Notes: generated by a model not told the origin, from the sequence alone. A stretch of 64,000 nucleotides of DNA from Roseburia hominis (GCF_021531695.1 NZ_JADYUI010000013.1:1-64000); one strand, 5' to 3'; counted from the first letter of the stretch, positions 35,249-45,055 are shown. Numbers and translations: made by a program.

Positions 35249-37686
35249 GAATTATGGTAATTAGCAGTATCGTTCTGGTTATTTTGACAGGACTGTATCT
35301 GCATGCTTTATGTCAGAAGTTTCCACAGATGGAAATTCCGTTGACAGAATTTTATGGGAAAGAGGAACAAAATCTAAAAGATTTTAAAAATACAAAAGAG
35401 GGACTGATTTCTGTATCATCGGATCCGTGGGTTGAATATCACCTGAAAGAGAAAACAAAGATAAGAATGATAGAACTTGAATTTTCGAATGTTACAAGAA
35501 CCGATCTTTGGGGTGAAGTTTTTGACATGGATACGGGGAAAAGTCACTCTTATGATTTGAAAAACGGAAAGGTGTTTCTTTCCTATAAAAATGAAAAACA
35601 GGATTTTGAGATGGAAAATTTCAGATTTGATCTTGTCTCAATGTCGGATGTACAATTTCAATTAGATCATGTGATTCTTAATTCGAAATATGGAATGGCG
35701 CGTGACACAGTGGTATGTTTCTTTCGGATATGGCTGATACTTTTGCTGTTTGAGGAGCTTTTGTTCGCAGTCTTTCATGAAAAGCGCAAGGAGCCGGTAA
35801 AACGATATATCACATTTTTTATACCCATGGCAGCAGTGATTCAAATTGTTGTATATAGTTACAATATACTTGTGAATAAGGTAGAAGGCTCCTTACAAAT
35901 ATGGATGTATCTATTGCTTGTGTGTAATCTGTTACTTGCAATATTGGGAATTAAGAAGTTCAAAAGTGAATTCTGGAAGCGCAGTTTTTACATTTTTCTG
36001 TCAGTACTATTTAATATTGGATTCGTAGAAATATTATCCGGGACAGAATATGATTTCACAAACATGCAAGCCGGAATCTTTAACATTGTAGTATGCGGAG
36101 TGCTGGTACATCTGTTGATTTTGTTATTTTCCGGGAAAGTAAAAGCTGCAACAGGCAGTATGAATGTGCTTATGGTTGTTCTGGGAATTATAAATCATTA
36201 TTTTTACCAGTTCCGTGGAAATCCGTTTGAGCTGTCGGATCTTACAATGGCAGGGGAAGCAGTTACCGTACTGAAAAATTATAAGCTTTTGGTTGACAAC
36301 CGGATGCTTTTTGCTATTCTGGCAGAAGTGAATATGGTTCTTGCAGCGAAGGTGGCTGATATAGGAAAGATACAGGAGAAGAAGGAAAAAAGGGCAAGTG
36401 TGCTTCTTACGTTTGCACTTTTTCTTGGAGCTTTTATCAATATGCCGGATGTCAGTTATTGGAATATGGCAGCGACCGCGAAAGAATATGGTTACCTTAA
36501 TTCCTTTGTTACCTATGCCAGAAGAGATTTTAAACATAAAAAACCGGAAGGTTATTCCCTGAAAAATGCAAAGAACATCCTTTTAAGATACAAGGAGCAG
36601 GAAGGAAGTAAAACGCCAAATGTGATTGTAATTATGAATGAGTCATTTGCAGACCTGCCTAAAGTCTATGGATTTGAAACGAATACAGATGGTATGCCTT
36701 ATATTCACAGTCTTGAAGAAAATGTGATAAAAGGGGACATGCTGGTATCTGTTTTTGGCGGAACAACTGCCAATACAGAGTATGAATTCTTAACGGGCAA
36801 TTCAATGGCATTTTTTCAGAGCGGGAGTGTTCCGTATATGCAGAGTGTAAAGAGAAAGCAGCAATCCATTGCGTGGGAATTGGGACAGTATGATTATCAA
36901 AGAATCGCCTTTCATCCTTATACAGGGGAAAACTATAACAGACATAAGGTATACCCGCTGCTTGGATTTGATTCTTATCTTTCCATAGAGGATAAGCTTT
37001 CCAATACAGAGCAGTTACGCTCTTATGTCAGTGATGTGGCAGATGTGAAAAACATTATCGATATCTATGAAAAAAGAGAGAAAGACGAGCCATTCTTTTT
37101 ATTTAATGTTACCATGCAAAATCATGGTGGATATAGTGAAAATGAAAGTCAGATTGATTTGACGGTAATGCCCGTAGAAAAAAAGCTTCAGTTTGTTTCA
37201 CTGATGGAATATCTCTCGCTTGTAAAAGCTTCCGATGAGGCATTTTATGAATTGACATCTTATTTTGCAGAAGAAGAGGAAGATACGATTATCTTAATGT
37301 TTGGGGATCATCAGCCGGGACTTGACATGGAAGTATATGAAACATTAGATCCCAATCTTCAGTCCTCCATGGAAGAAAAAATGAAATTATATACCGTTCC
37401 GTTTGTTATGTGGGCAAATTTTGATATTGATTCTAAGCAGGAGGTACTGACTTCACCGAATTATTTAAGAGCAATGTTACTGGAACAGGCAGGGATGCCA
37501 TTGAGTAATTATGATTTATTCCTGTTAGACTGTAGTAAGCAATATCCGGCGATAAATGCCCTGGGGTATTATGATGCAGAGGGAAAGATACATGAAATAA
37601 GTGAGGCAGAAAATGAGCGAAAATTAAATGAATATCAAAAGGTACAGTATGCCAATGTTTATGATAAAAGATTTATGGTAAATTGA
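35230..37686 (+). CDS. LtaS-like sulfatase-fold phosphoglycerol transferase
   Basis: Polytopic membrane protein of 818 residues with an N-terminal helix, a sugar-binding-like region to about residue 150, about six to eight further helices, and an extracellular alkaline-phosphatase/sulfatase domain (COG1368) from about 455: PNVIVIMNESFADL, FGGTTANTEYEFLTGNSM with the catalytic Thr, FLFNVTMQNHGGY and MFGDHQPGL with the metal-binding His. It would polymerise or transfer glycerol-phosphate to envelope polymers. The start is GTG in the second unit of a 19-bp duplication; translation could also start at ATG 35256. It follows the YfhO gene, supporting a shared teichoic/lipoteichoic acid role. Confidence 0.85.
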   Translation: MRKKQRRIMVISSIVLVILTGLYLHALCQKFPQMEIPLTEFYGKEEQNLKDFKNTKEGLISVSSDPWVEYHLKEKTKIRMIELEFSNVTRTDLWGEVFDMDTGKSHSYDLKNGKVFLSYKNEKQDFEMENFRFDLVSMSDVQFQLDHVILNSKYGMARDTVVCFFRIWLILLLFEELLFAVFHEKRKEPVKRYITFFIPMAAVIQIVVYSYNILVNKVEGSLQIWMYLLLVCNLLLAILGIKKFKSEFWKRSFYIFLSVLFNIGFVEILSGTEYDFTNMQAGIFNIVVCGVLVHLLILLFSGKVKAATGSMNVLMVVLGIINHYFYQFRGNPFELSDLTMAGEAVTVLKNYKLLVDNRMLFAILAEVNMVLAAKVADIGKIQEKKEKRASVLLTFALFLGAFINMPDVSYWNMAATAKEYGYLNSFVTYARRDFKHKKPEGYSLKNAKNILLRYKEQEGSKTPNVIVIMNESFADLPKVYGFETNTDGMPYIHSLEENVIKGDMLVSVFGGTTANTEYEFLTGNSMAFFQSGSVPYMQSVKRKQQSIAWELGQYDYQRIAFHPYTGENYNRHKVYPLLGFDSYLSIEDKLSNTEQLRSYVSDVADVKNIIDIYEKREKDEPFFLFNVTMQNHGGYSENESQIDLTVMPVEKKLQFVSLMEYLSLVKASDEAFYELTSYFAEEEEDTIILMFGDHQPGLDMEVYETLDPNLQSSMEEKMKLYTVPFVMWANFDIDSKQEVLTSPNYLRAMLLEQAGMPLSNYDLFLLDCSKQYPAINALGYYDAEGKIHEISEAENERKLNEYQKVQYANVYDKRFMVN

Positions 37687-37728
37687 TGAAGTATTATGGA
37701 AAGTTGTCTTAAATGAGAGGAAAACAGA

Positions 37729-37959
37729 ATGGAAAAATCATATCTTGTTGTGAGCATTGAGGAGCAGGACTTTGGCTGCGAGGGACGTCCCGATGGGACG
37801 GAGGCAATGGTTGATGTTGTGCTGCAAAAGGCAGACGGCACGAAGATAAGAATAGAAGAAAAAGATAAAAGGCTTTATGAACTTGATATTAACGAAGGAG
37901 ACAGCGTGTTTTTGCAGGATGGGCGTATCTACAAGTGTGACAATCCTGGTATTTGTTGA
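37729..37959 (+). CDS. Hypothetical small acidic protein
   Basis: 76 residues, no signal peptide or membrane segment, beginning EKSYLVVSIEEQDFGCEGRP and ending with a Cys-containing YKCDNPGIC. AGAGGAAA precedes the ATG, 42 bp after the LtaS-like gene. Composition is normal for a real protein and the predicted strand-rich pattern suggests a small beta fold. I do not recognise the family. Confidence 0.6.
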   Translation: MEKSYLVVSIEEQDFGCEGRPDGTEAMVDVVLQKADGTKIRIEEKDKRLYELDINEGDSVFLQDGRIYKCDNPGIC

Positions 37960-38031
37960 AAGTTGTTCATAACGGTGCTGATAAATCAGAAGCTTGTGGA
38001 TAAAAGTGCGAAAATTCAAGATTGATAGAAA

Positions 38032-38060
38032 TTGACAGATAAGAGCGGAAAGTGTAGAAT
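38032..38060 (+). promoter_or_regulatory. Promoter of the LRR surface protein
   Basis: TTGACA at 38032-38037, 17 bases, TAGAAT at 38055-38060; a near-consensus sigma-A promoter some 110 bases before the start codon. Confidence 0.75.
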
Positions 38061-38169
38061 ATATGATTATAAGTATGCTTAAAAATAGTGTCAGATTTTT
38101 ACGAAATAGTGCTTGCCAAAGGCAAGATTCATAAGAGGAAAAGGTAAGATACAAGGGGGAAGGAATTTT

Positions 38170-40752
38170 ATGAAGAAGAAAAAAGTGCAGAAACTCCTGT
38201 CAGCTGCAATGATGGTATCTATTTGTGTGACGATGGGAGCAATGCCGGTTTCTGCTGCAAGTATGGATACAGGAATAAATCAGGAAGATATTTTGACAGT
38301 GGGAGCAACCACAATCGAAAATAATAGTGAAACAGATGGAACAATAACGGATGCAAATCAGAACACGATTAAATGGGAATACGATGATGCAACTAAAACA
38401 CTTACTTTTACTGGTGCCTCTACAAGCCCATCTACACCAAATCAGAATCCAGAGATAGAAATACCGGAGAAAGTTATTGATAAGATTGTGAACACACAAA
38501 CTACAAGTGGTTCTGCTATTACATGGGAGAAAGATAGCGTAGAAAATTTGAAAATAAAAGGAACAGTTACATCTATTGCTAGCAAGGCTTTTGCTGATTG
38601 TACAAAATTAAAAGAAGCGACTATTTATGGTGATATTACTACTATTGGAGAGAAGGCCTTTATAGATTGTAAAAACTTAGAGACAGTTGAGTTTCTTAGC
38701 CCATTAAAAGAAATTGGAATGTATGCATTTGCTAATTGTGAAAATTTAACGGATGTTGAACTTCCAACAACCATAGAAACAATTGGAAATAGGGCATTTT
38801 CACGTTGCTATGCTTTGACAGGGATTGATTTGCCAGATAGCCTTACCACGATTGGCTGGGGTGTATTTGATGGAACCCAAGAAGGATTTGATGTAGATGG
38901 AAAAATTATTGCAGATAAAATAGACATAGCACATCAGTCACATTTTACAGATGTATTACCTCCGTATTCTCAAAAAAATTTAGTCATTGATGATTATGGT
39001 TTGGTCTATGATAAAGATGTAAAAACCTTGTGCTGTGCATTAAAGAATCAGTCCAGTCTCGTGTTGCCGGAAACATTATCAAAAGTCAATGCCTATGCGT
39101 TTAGTGGATGTGTGGCAAATAAGATTACATTTACCGGGAAAAAACCGGACTTTGATAAGCTTGCTTTTTCTATGTATAAATTTGAAGGTGCAGAACCTGG
39201 CACTTATTATAGATTAAAAGCCACCGTCTATTATCCGGGTGATGACGAGAGCTGGAAAGGTATTGAAAATGAAGATGTCGGTGGTGACATCACATGGAAA
39301 CCCTATGAAAAGAATGCAATTGAAGGCGTTTATGAAGGCTGTAAGTGGGTTTACAATCTGGATTCTAAGACCTTTACAATTTCCAGTAATGATGGAAAGC
39401 CGGTAGAGATACCGGATTTTGAATCCTACGACCAAACGCCATGGGCGATAGATCCGGACGCAAAAGCAGAAATTGAAAAGAACTGTAACACAATTGTAAT
39501 TGCAGATGATATCACAAGAGTGGGAAATGCTTCTTTTGGAAAGCTGTTTGCGCAGGTAGAAAACATTACATTTTCCCAGAATTTAAAATCAATCGGTAAG
39601 GATGCCTTTGTTGCCTGCGGAGCCGGAACAAAGAAAGCACCACAGTTTACCTTGCCGGATTCTTTGGAAACAATAGAAGATGGAGCATTTGCTTCGCTGG
39701 AAGAATTTACAGAGGTAACTATTCCCAAAGGGGTAAAGGATTTAGCAAGCACAGCATTTTTGGGTTGTAACAAGTTGAAAACAATAAAAGTTGCCGAAGA
39801 CAATGAGAACCTTTGTGCAATTGATGATGTGGTATATGATAAGAAGGTTACAACGTTGGTACTCTGTTCTCCGACGAAGGAAAAAGTCGAGATGCCACAG
39901 AGTATTTCAAGGGTTGCAGCAAAGAGTTTCGTTGGTTGTGAATCCTTAAAGGAAATTAAATTTACCGGAAATGCACCGACTTTTGAAGATAACTGTTTTA
40001 TCTTAAGTGAAACGGATAAAAAAACGACACCATTAAAGATTACAGCTTATTATCCAAATGGAAATTCAACATGGACGGAGGATACGCTTAAGGATTATGG
40101 TGGAAAGGTTAAATGGGAAGTTTATAATGTCGGCACAGAGCCTGGTTCGGGTTCGGACAGTAGCAATCATGTTGTATATCATTATGATCTTGGAACGCAT
40201 GGCGGTACCTGGGACGGAACGCATTATTATCTTCCGAATGGCACACTGGTAACCGATGCATTCTTTTGTGATGGAACTTATACTTATTATTTACAGTTTG
40301 ATGGTACCCCGATGAAAGGTCGACTGGCATATCATCCGGATGGCAGACATGTCATTTATTTTGATGATGAAGGGCATGAAGTATTTAATACTTTTGCAAA
40401 TGTAAAGCAGGATGTGAAAGGAAATCCGGTGGATGATTTATGTTACTTTAATGTATACGGATTTATGTATGTGAATGTTCTTACCTATGATCAGGCAGGG
40501 AAAAACCTATATTATGCAAACACGAATGGCGTTATGGAGCGCAACGGCTGGTTCAAATTCCCGGAGAACAATATAGGTTATGCAAATGCAGACGGAACTT
40601 TGGTGGTAAGTCAGTTCTCGAAAGATACCATGGGAAGAACGGTATATTTCCAGGCAAATGGAAAATTGGCAAAAGGTCTTATTACAGATGGTGTGACTTA
40701 TTACAAGATGGATGAGACAGATGGACATTTAGTTGGAACATTTGTAAAATAG
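38170..40752 (+). CDS. Secreted BspA-type leucine-rich repeat protein with C-terminal wall-binding repeats
   Basis: 860-residue exported protein. Sec signal peptide (KKKKVQKLLSAAMMV... to about VSAAS, residue 32). Two blocks of BspA/LRR_5 repeats (SIASKAFADCTKLKEATIYG, TIGEKAFIDCKNLETVEF and similar at 130-240, and again about 430-620), then from about 690 repeats rich in Tyr, Trp and Gly (YHYDLGTHGGTWDGTHYYLPNG, NLYYANTNGVMERNGWFKF, GRTVYFQANGKLAKG) that resemble choline/cell-wall-binding repeats. No LPXTG or membrane anchor. Likely a surface protein mediating adhesion or binding to host or other bacteria; the partner is unknown. ATG 38170 has AGGAAG upstream. Confidence 0.85.
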   Translation: MKKKKVQKLLSAAMMVSICVTMGAMPVSAASMDTGINQEDILTVGATTIENNSETDGTITDANQNTIKWEYDDATKTLTFTGASTSPSTPNQNPEIEIPEKVIDKIVNTQTTSGSAITWEKDSVENLKIKGTVTSIASKAFADCTKLKEATIYGDITTIGEKAFIDCKNLETVEFLSPLKEIGMYAFANCENLTDVELPTTIETIGNRAFSRCYALTGIDLPDSLTTIGWGVFDGTQEGFDVDGKIIADKIDIAHQSHFTDVLPPYSQKNLVIDDYGLVYDKDVKTLCCALKNQSSLVLPETLSKVNAYAFSGCVANKITFTGKKPDFDKLAFSMYKFEGAEPGTYYRLKATVYYPGDDESWKGIENEDVGGDITWKPYEKNAIEGVYEGCKWVYNLDSKTFTISSNDGKPVEIPDFESYDQTPWAIDPDAKAEIEKNCNTIVIADDITRVGNASFGKLFAQVENITFSQNLKSIGKDAFVACGAGTKKAPQFTLPDSLETIEDGAFASLEEFTEVTIPKGVKDLASTAFLGCNKLKTIKVAEDNENLCAIDDVVYDKKVTTLVLCSPTKEKVEMPQSISRVAAKSFVGCESLKEIKFTGNAPTFEDNCFILSETDKKTTPLKITAYYPNGNSTWTEDTLKDYGGKVKWEVYNVGTEPGSGSDSSNHVVYHYDLGTHGGTWDGTHYYLPNGTLVTDAFFCDGTYTYYLQFDGTPMKGRLAYHPDGRHVIYFDDEGHEVFNTFANVKQDVKGNPVDDLCYFNVYGFMYVNVLTYDQAGKNLYYANTNGVMERNGWFKFPENNIGYANADGTLVVSQFSKDTMGRTVYFQANGKLAKGLITDGVTYYKMDETDGHLVGTFVK

Positions 40753-40765
40753 TGAGAGTAACAAT

Positions 40766-40799
40766 GGGCAGCTTTCTGGAAACAGGAGGCTGCTTTTCC
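40766..40799 (+). terminator. Terminator after the LRR protein
   Basis: GGGCAGCTTTCTG, tetraloop GAAA, CAGGAGGCTGC, then TTTTCC. The stem has a mismatch, and the T run is short. Confidence 0.65.
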
Positions 40800-40891
40800 T
40801 ATACTACAAAATATTTTTTGACCATGGTATCAGGTATATGGTACTATAGAAAAAGAAGCTGAAACAGCAATAAAAACAGGTGAGGAAATCA

Positions 40892-41956
40892 ATGAGCGAG
40901 ACAGAAAATACCCATAAAAGACGGGTGCGTTATAAAGGAAAATATCCGAAGAAATTCGAAGAAAAATACAAGGAACTGCAGCCGGAGAAATATAAAGATA
41001 CCATAGAAAAGGTAATTGGTAAGGGAAGTACACCTGCCGGAATGCATATTTCGATTATGGTGAATGAAATTTTGGATTCTTTGCAGATACAACCGGGGCA
41101 GACAGGGCTTGACGCTACGTTAGGGTATGGCGGACATACCAGGGCAATGCTTGGATGCTTAAAGGGAAAGGGACATTTATATGCCTTGGATGTAGACCCG
41201 ATTGAGTCGGAAAAGACGAAACAGCGGTTACATGAAGCAGGATTTTCGGAAGATATTTTAACCGTGAAACTCCTTAATTTTGCAAACGTGGACGAGGTAG
41301 CAAAAGAAGCAGGCGGTTTTGATTTTATTATGGCAGATCTTGGTGTTTCTTCCATGCAGATTGATAATCCGGATCGTGGATTTTCTTATAAGGTGGAAGG
41401 ACCGTTGGATTTACGTCTGGACCCGACCAAGGGCACTTCAGCAGCAGAGCGTTTAAAAGAGCTGACACGAGATGAACTTTGTGGAATGCTTATAGAAAAT
41501 GCAGATGAGCCCTATGCGGATGAGATTTCAAGAGCAGTGGTAAAGGAAATAAAAAGCGGAAATGCGGTAGATACAACTACAAAACTTCGAATGTTGATTC
41601 AGAATGTTGTAGTGGCACAGCCTGAAGTAAAAAGACTGCCAGATGCTGAAAAAAAGGAACTTGTGAAGAAATCATGTCAGAGGACATTTCAGGCACTTCG
41701 CATTGATGTCAACAGTGAATTTGAAGTTTTAGAGATGTTCTTGGAAAAGCTGCCGGAGGCATTAAAACCGGGTGGACGCGTGGCAATTCTTACCTTCCAT
41801 TCCGGGGAAGACCGGCTGGTAAAAAAATCTTTTAAGCGCTTTTATAATGAAGGACTATATTCCGATATTTCCAAAGAAGTCATAAGACCTTCCAAAGAAG
41901 AATGCATGAAAAATCCCCGAGCCCGTTCCACCAAAATGCGGTGGGCCTTGCGATAA
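40892..41956 (+). CDS. rsmH: RsmH (MraW)-family rRNA methyltransferase, long paralogue
   Basis: SAM-dependent N4-methyltransferase of the RsmH family (16S rRNA C1402). 354 residues, about 40 longer at the N-terminus than usual, with a basic KRRVRYKGKYPKKFEEKY tract. GLDATLGYGGHTRAML is the SAM loop (GGHT), then FIMADLGVSSMQID, GFSYKVEGPLDLRLD and FHSGEDRLVKKSF. ATG 40892 follows GAGGAAA. It stands apart from any mraZ/fts cluster, so this may be the second, stand-alone copy seen in some Clostridia; its precise target may differ. Its stop codon is inside a palindromic repeat. Confidence 0.87.
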   Translation: MSETENTHKRRVRYKGKYPKKFEEKYKELQPEKYKDTIEKVIGKGSTPAGMHISIMVNEILDSLQIQPGQTGLDATLGYGGHTRAMLGCLKGKGHLYALDVDPIESEKTKQRLHEAGFSEDILTVKLLNFANVDEVAKEAGGFDFIMADLGVSSMQIDNPDRGFSYKVEGPLDLRLDPTKGTSAAERLKELTRDELCGMLIENADEPYADEISRAVVKEIKSGNAVDTTTKLRMLIQNVVVAQPEVKRLPDAEKKELVKKSCQRTFQALRIDVNSEFEVLEMFLEKLPEALKPGGRVAILTFHSGEDRLVKKSFKRFYNEGLYSDISKEVIRPSKEECMKNPRARSTKMRWALR

Positions 41957-42030
41957 GGAGGGACCCATTTATGGGAGGATGCCTTATCGCTTGCGAAGGA
42001 GGGACCCATTTATGGGAGGATGCCTTACCA
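41951..42030 (+). repeat. Tandem palindromic repeat, two units of about 41 bp
   Basis: Unit 1 (41951-41989) is a closed palindrome: CGATAAGG / CCTTATCG outside and CCCAT-TT-ATGGG inside. Unit 2 repeats GGAGGGACCCATTTATGGGA and GGATGCCTTA from 41998. The TAA of the rsmH paralogue lies in unit 1. Confidence 0.88.
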
Positions 42031-42088
42031 CTTGTAGTGAGTAGAAACTTATTTGCATAAAAATCGAAAAAAGAAAAGGAGACCCAAA

Positions 42089-42922
42089 ATGAATCCAGTA
42101 TATGAAAAATTATTAAAATGTTATGACAGTTATAAAAAGAAAATTGATTTTGCGCCAAAGGTAGCTTTAATCTTAGGTTCCGGGCTTGGAAATTATGCAG
42201 ATGATATCAAGGTGGAAGCAACTTTAGATTACCATGATATTGAAGGATTTCCGGTTTCCACGGTTCCGGGTCATAAGGGCAGATTTATTTTCGGATATGT
42301 GGGAGAGGTACCGGTTGTCTGTATGCAGGGCAGAGTTCATTATTACGAAGGATATGACATGGCAGATGTTGTATTGCCAACGCGTCTTATGAAATTGATG
42401 GGCGCAGAGGTTCTATTTTTGACCAATGCTTCCGGTGGGATTAAACAGGGCTTTCAGGCGGGTGATTTTATGCTGATTGAGGATCAGATTTCCGATTTTG
42501 TACCATCTCCTTTGCGTGGAGCAAATATTGATGAACTAGGAACACGTTTTCCGGATATGTCTCATATTTATGATGAAGATTTACAAAACATTGTGAAAAA
42601 AACAGCAATGTTAAATAATATTCCATTAAAATCCGGTGTGTATTTACAGTTTTCCGGTCCACAGTATGAATCTCCGGCGGAAATTACAATGGCGCGTACC
42701 TTAGGGGCAGATGCCGTTGGAATGAGCACTGCATGTGAGGCAATCGCAGCCAATCATATGGGAATGAAAATTGTTGGAATTTCCTGTATTTCCAATCTTG
42801 CCTGTGGTATTGCTCCGACACCTTTAGCACATACAGAGATTCAGGAAGTGGCAGACCGCGTTGCACCAATGTTTAAAAAACTGGTAACAGAGTCTATTTT
42901 GGCTATTGATAAAGAATTATGA
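42089..42922 (+). CDS. Purine nucleoside phosphorylase (PNP/MTAP family)
   Basis: Phosphorolyses purine nucleosides to base and (deoxy)ribose-1-phosphate. 277 residues of the trimeric PNP type: LILGSGLGNYAD phosphate loop, TVPGHKGRF, GRVHYYEGYDM, LTNASGGI, and DAVGMSTACEA with the substrate-binding Met, then ISNLACG. AAAGGAG precedes ATG 42089. With the deaminase-like gene 60 bp downstream it fits purine salvage. The substrate range (inosine, guanosine, xanthosine) cannot be fixed from sequence. Confidence 0.93.
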   Translation: MNPVYEKLLKCYDSYKKKIDFAPKVALILGSGLGNYADDIKVEATLDYHDIEGFPVSTVPGHKGRFIFGYVGEVPVVCMQGRVHYYEGYDMADVVLPTRLMKLMGAEVLFLTNASGGIKQGFQAGDFMLIEDQISDFVPSPLRGANIDELGTRFPDMSHIYDEDLQNIVKKTAMLNNIPLKSGVYLQFSGPQYESPAEITMARTLGADAVGMSTACEAIAANHMGMKIVGISCISNLACGIAPTPLAHTEIQEVADRVAPMFKKLVTESILAIDKEL

Positions 42923-42982
42923 TTTTGTGCAGAATACTTGTGATACGAACAGTGTTTCGTAAAGAGGTGCGGGAGGGATTTT

Positions 42983-44278
42983 ATGAATATCCGTTTTTAT
43001 CATGCAAAAATATTAGTGACCGGTGAAAATAAAGAATTTTCAATTTTAAACGGTGAACTTTGGGTAGAAAATGACAGTATTTCTTATATTGGAGATGGAA
43101 AAGAGCTTAGAAATCAAAAAGAAGATGCCGTTATTTTTGATCGTGAAATTGATGTGGAGGGTAACCTTTTGATGCCCGGATTTAAAGATGCCCATACCCA
43201 TACGGCAATGACTTTTTTGCGTTCCTATGCAGATGATCTGCCACTTCAGGAATGGCTGGAGAAACAGGTGTTTCCGAATGAAGCAAAGCTTACGAAGGAA
43301 GATGTTTATTATCTGGCGATTCTTGGAATTATGGAATATCTGACCAGTGGGATTACCAGTAATTTTGATATGTATAATTTTCCAAGAAGTATTGCAAAAG
43401 CGTCGAAAGATACCGGTTTCCGTACGGTATTTTGCAGTGGGTTAAATAATTTCGTAAGTAATCTTGAGGAACTTAGGGAAGATTATAATGTTATCAATGC
43501 GATGAGCCCGCTTACCAGTTTTCTTCCCGGAATTCATGCAGAATATACGACGAATCAAAAGCTGATGGAAGGACTGGCAAAATTAGCGCAGGAGTTAAAA
43601 GCTCCGGTGTGGATGCACAATGCGGAAACCCAAAAAGAAGTAGAAGAGTGCAAGGCGCGGTATGGCATGACACCGACAGAACTTACCGAGGCACTTGGAT
43701 TTTACGAGTATGGTGGCGGCGGATATCATTGTATCTGGTTTACGGAGCATGACTTTGAACTTTTTCAAAAGCATGATATGACAGTAGTTACCAATCCGGC
43801 TTCCAATCTGAAACTGGCGAGTGGTATCTGCCCGGTGAAAAAATTCCTTGATTATGGAATCAATGTTGCAATCGGAACGGACGGACCGGCAAGCAACAAT
43901 TGTCTTGATATGTTTCGTGAAATGTTCTTAACGACCGGACTTGCCAAAGTAAAAGAAGAGGATGCTTCGTGTGTCAGCGCAGAAGAAGTGCTTTATATGG
44001 CGACAGCAGGAGGAGCAAAGGCAATGCAATTGCCGGATTGCGACAGGCTTGCGGTCGGGAAAAAAGCAGATCTTATTATGCTGGATTTGAAAAAGCCGAA
44101 TATGCAGCCGGAAAATAATATTGTGAAAAATATCGTGTATGCGGGAAGTAAACAGAATGTTAAAATGACCATGGTAAATGGAAAAATCCTATATGAGAAC
44201 GGGGCATTTTCCATTGGATTTTCGGAAGAAGAAATTTATCGAAGGGCAAATGAAATTATTAACCGGATTAAAGGGTGA
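42983..44278 (+). CDS. mtaD: Amidohydrolase, MTA/SAH deaminase-like
   Basis: Metal-dependent amidohydrolase of 431 residues similar to the 5'-methylthioadenosine/S-adenosylhomocysteine deaminases and chlorohydrolases. Metal ligands His71 and His73 in DAHTHT, then HNAE, a His in GGYHCIWF and Asp in GTDGPASNN. Also PGFKDAHTHTAMTFLRSYADDLPL near the start. It would convert MTA or SAH to the inosine analogue, which could feed the phosphorylase upstream. Alternative substrates such as guanine or cytosine analogues are possible. It ends four bases before the next gene. Confidence 0.8.
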   Translation: MNIRFYHAKILVTGENKEFSILNGELWVENDSISYIGDGKELRNQKEDAVIFDREIDVEGNLLMPGFKDAHTHTAMTFLRSYADDLPLQEWLEKQVFPNEAKLTKEDVYYLAILGIMEYLTSGITSNFDMYNFPRSIAKASKDTGFRTVFCSGLNNFVSNLEELREDYNVINAMSPLTSFLPGIHAEYTTNQKLMEGLAKLAQELKAPVWMHNAETQKEVEECKARYGMTPTELTEALGFYEYGGGGYHCIWFTEHDFELFQKHDMTVVTNPASNLKLASGICPVKKFLDYGINVAIGTDGPASNNCLDMFREMFLTTGLAKVKEEDASCVSAEEVLYMATAGGAKAMQLPDCDRLAVGKKADLIMLDLKKPNMQPENNIVKNIVYAGSKQNVKMTMVNGKILYENGAFSIGFSEEEIYRRANEIINRIKG

Positions 44279-44281
44279 TGG

Positions 44282-45055
44282 ATGATGAAAGTAATATTTG
44301 TGCAGCACAGTTGTTTTGTGGTAGAAATTGAAAATAAAGTATTGATTTTTGACTGGTTTGATAAAAATCGTATTGCCGGGTATGAGTTTGGCGGTGTGAT
44401 GCCGCAATTTTCAAAAGACAAGGAAATTTATCTCTTTGCGAGTCACAAGCATCAGGATCATTTTGATTTGCAGTCATTAAAATGGATAGAAAAATATCCG
44501 AATATGCACTTTATTTTGTCTAAAGATATCAGACTTGGGGCAAATTATTTAAAAAGAAATGAAATTCCGGAAAATATCAAAAATTACATTACTTTTGTAA
44601 AGCCGCTGTCGACTTATCAGGTCGGAGATTTGGAAGTTAGGACATTGAATTCTACCGATGCGGGAGTTGCATTTTTAGTAAAAGCCAATGGACAGACGAT
44701 TTATCATGCCGGTGACTTGAATGACTGGAGCATGGAAGGAGCCGGAGATATCATAAATGGTAAAATGAAGCGGGATTACAGGCGTGCGTTAAAGGAATTA
44801 GAAGGGGAGCATATTGATGTTGCCTTTGTTGTTCTTGACGCAAGAATCGGTGTGCATCAGTTTGAAGGATTTGATTATTTTATGCAGAATGTGAACGCCG
44901 ATGTTATTTTCCCGATGCATATGTGGCGGGATTATTCGGCGATTGCAAGGTATAAGGCACAGTCGAAAAACATTCGTTTTATTGAGCGAATCGTTGATAT
45001 TACAAGGGAAAACGAAGAATTTGATATTGAGGAAAGTGAATTTGTTGAAAAATAA
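44282..45055 (+). CDS. MBL-fold metal-dependent hydrolase
   Basis: 257 residues, beginning KVIFVQHSCFVVEIENKVLI, which resembles UPF0173/UlaG-type lactamase-fold hydrolases. The metal motif is HKHQDH (His55, His57, Asp59, His60), with a further AGDLNDWSM and MHMW near the end giving the other ligands. The sequence starts with two Met codons. It is coupled to the deaminase-like gene (three-base gap). Substrate unknown. Confidence 0.85.
   Translation: MMKVIFVQHSCFVVEIENKVLIFDWFDKNRIAGYEFGGVMPQFSKDKEIYLFASHKHQDHFDLQSLKWIEKYPNMHFILSKDIRLGANYLKRNEIPENIKNYITFVKPLSTYQVGDLEVRTLNSTDAGVAFLVKANGQTIYHAGDLNDWSMEGAGDIINGKMKRDYRRALKELEGEHIDVAFVVLDARIGVHQFEGFDYFMQNVNADVIFPMHMWRDYSAIARYKAQSKNIRFIERIVDITRENEEFDIEESEFVEK

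Noticed and set aside
41951-42030. CRISPR array
   Set aside because: Only two units with an 11-base interval, palindromic throughout and without cas genes.
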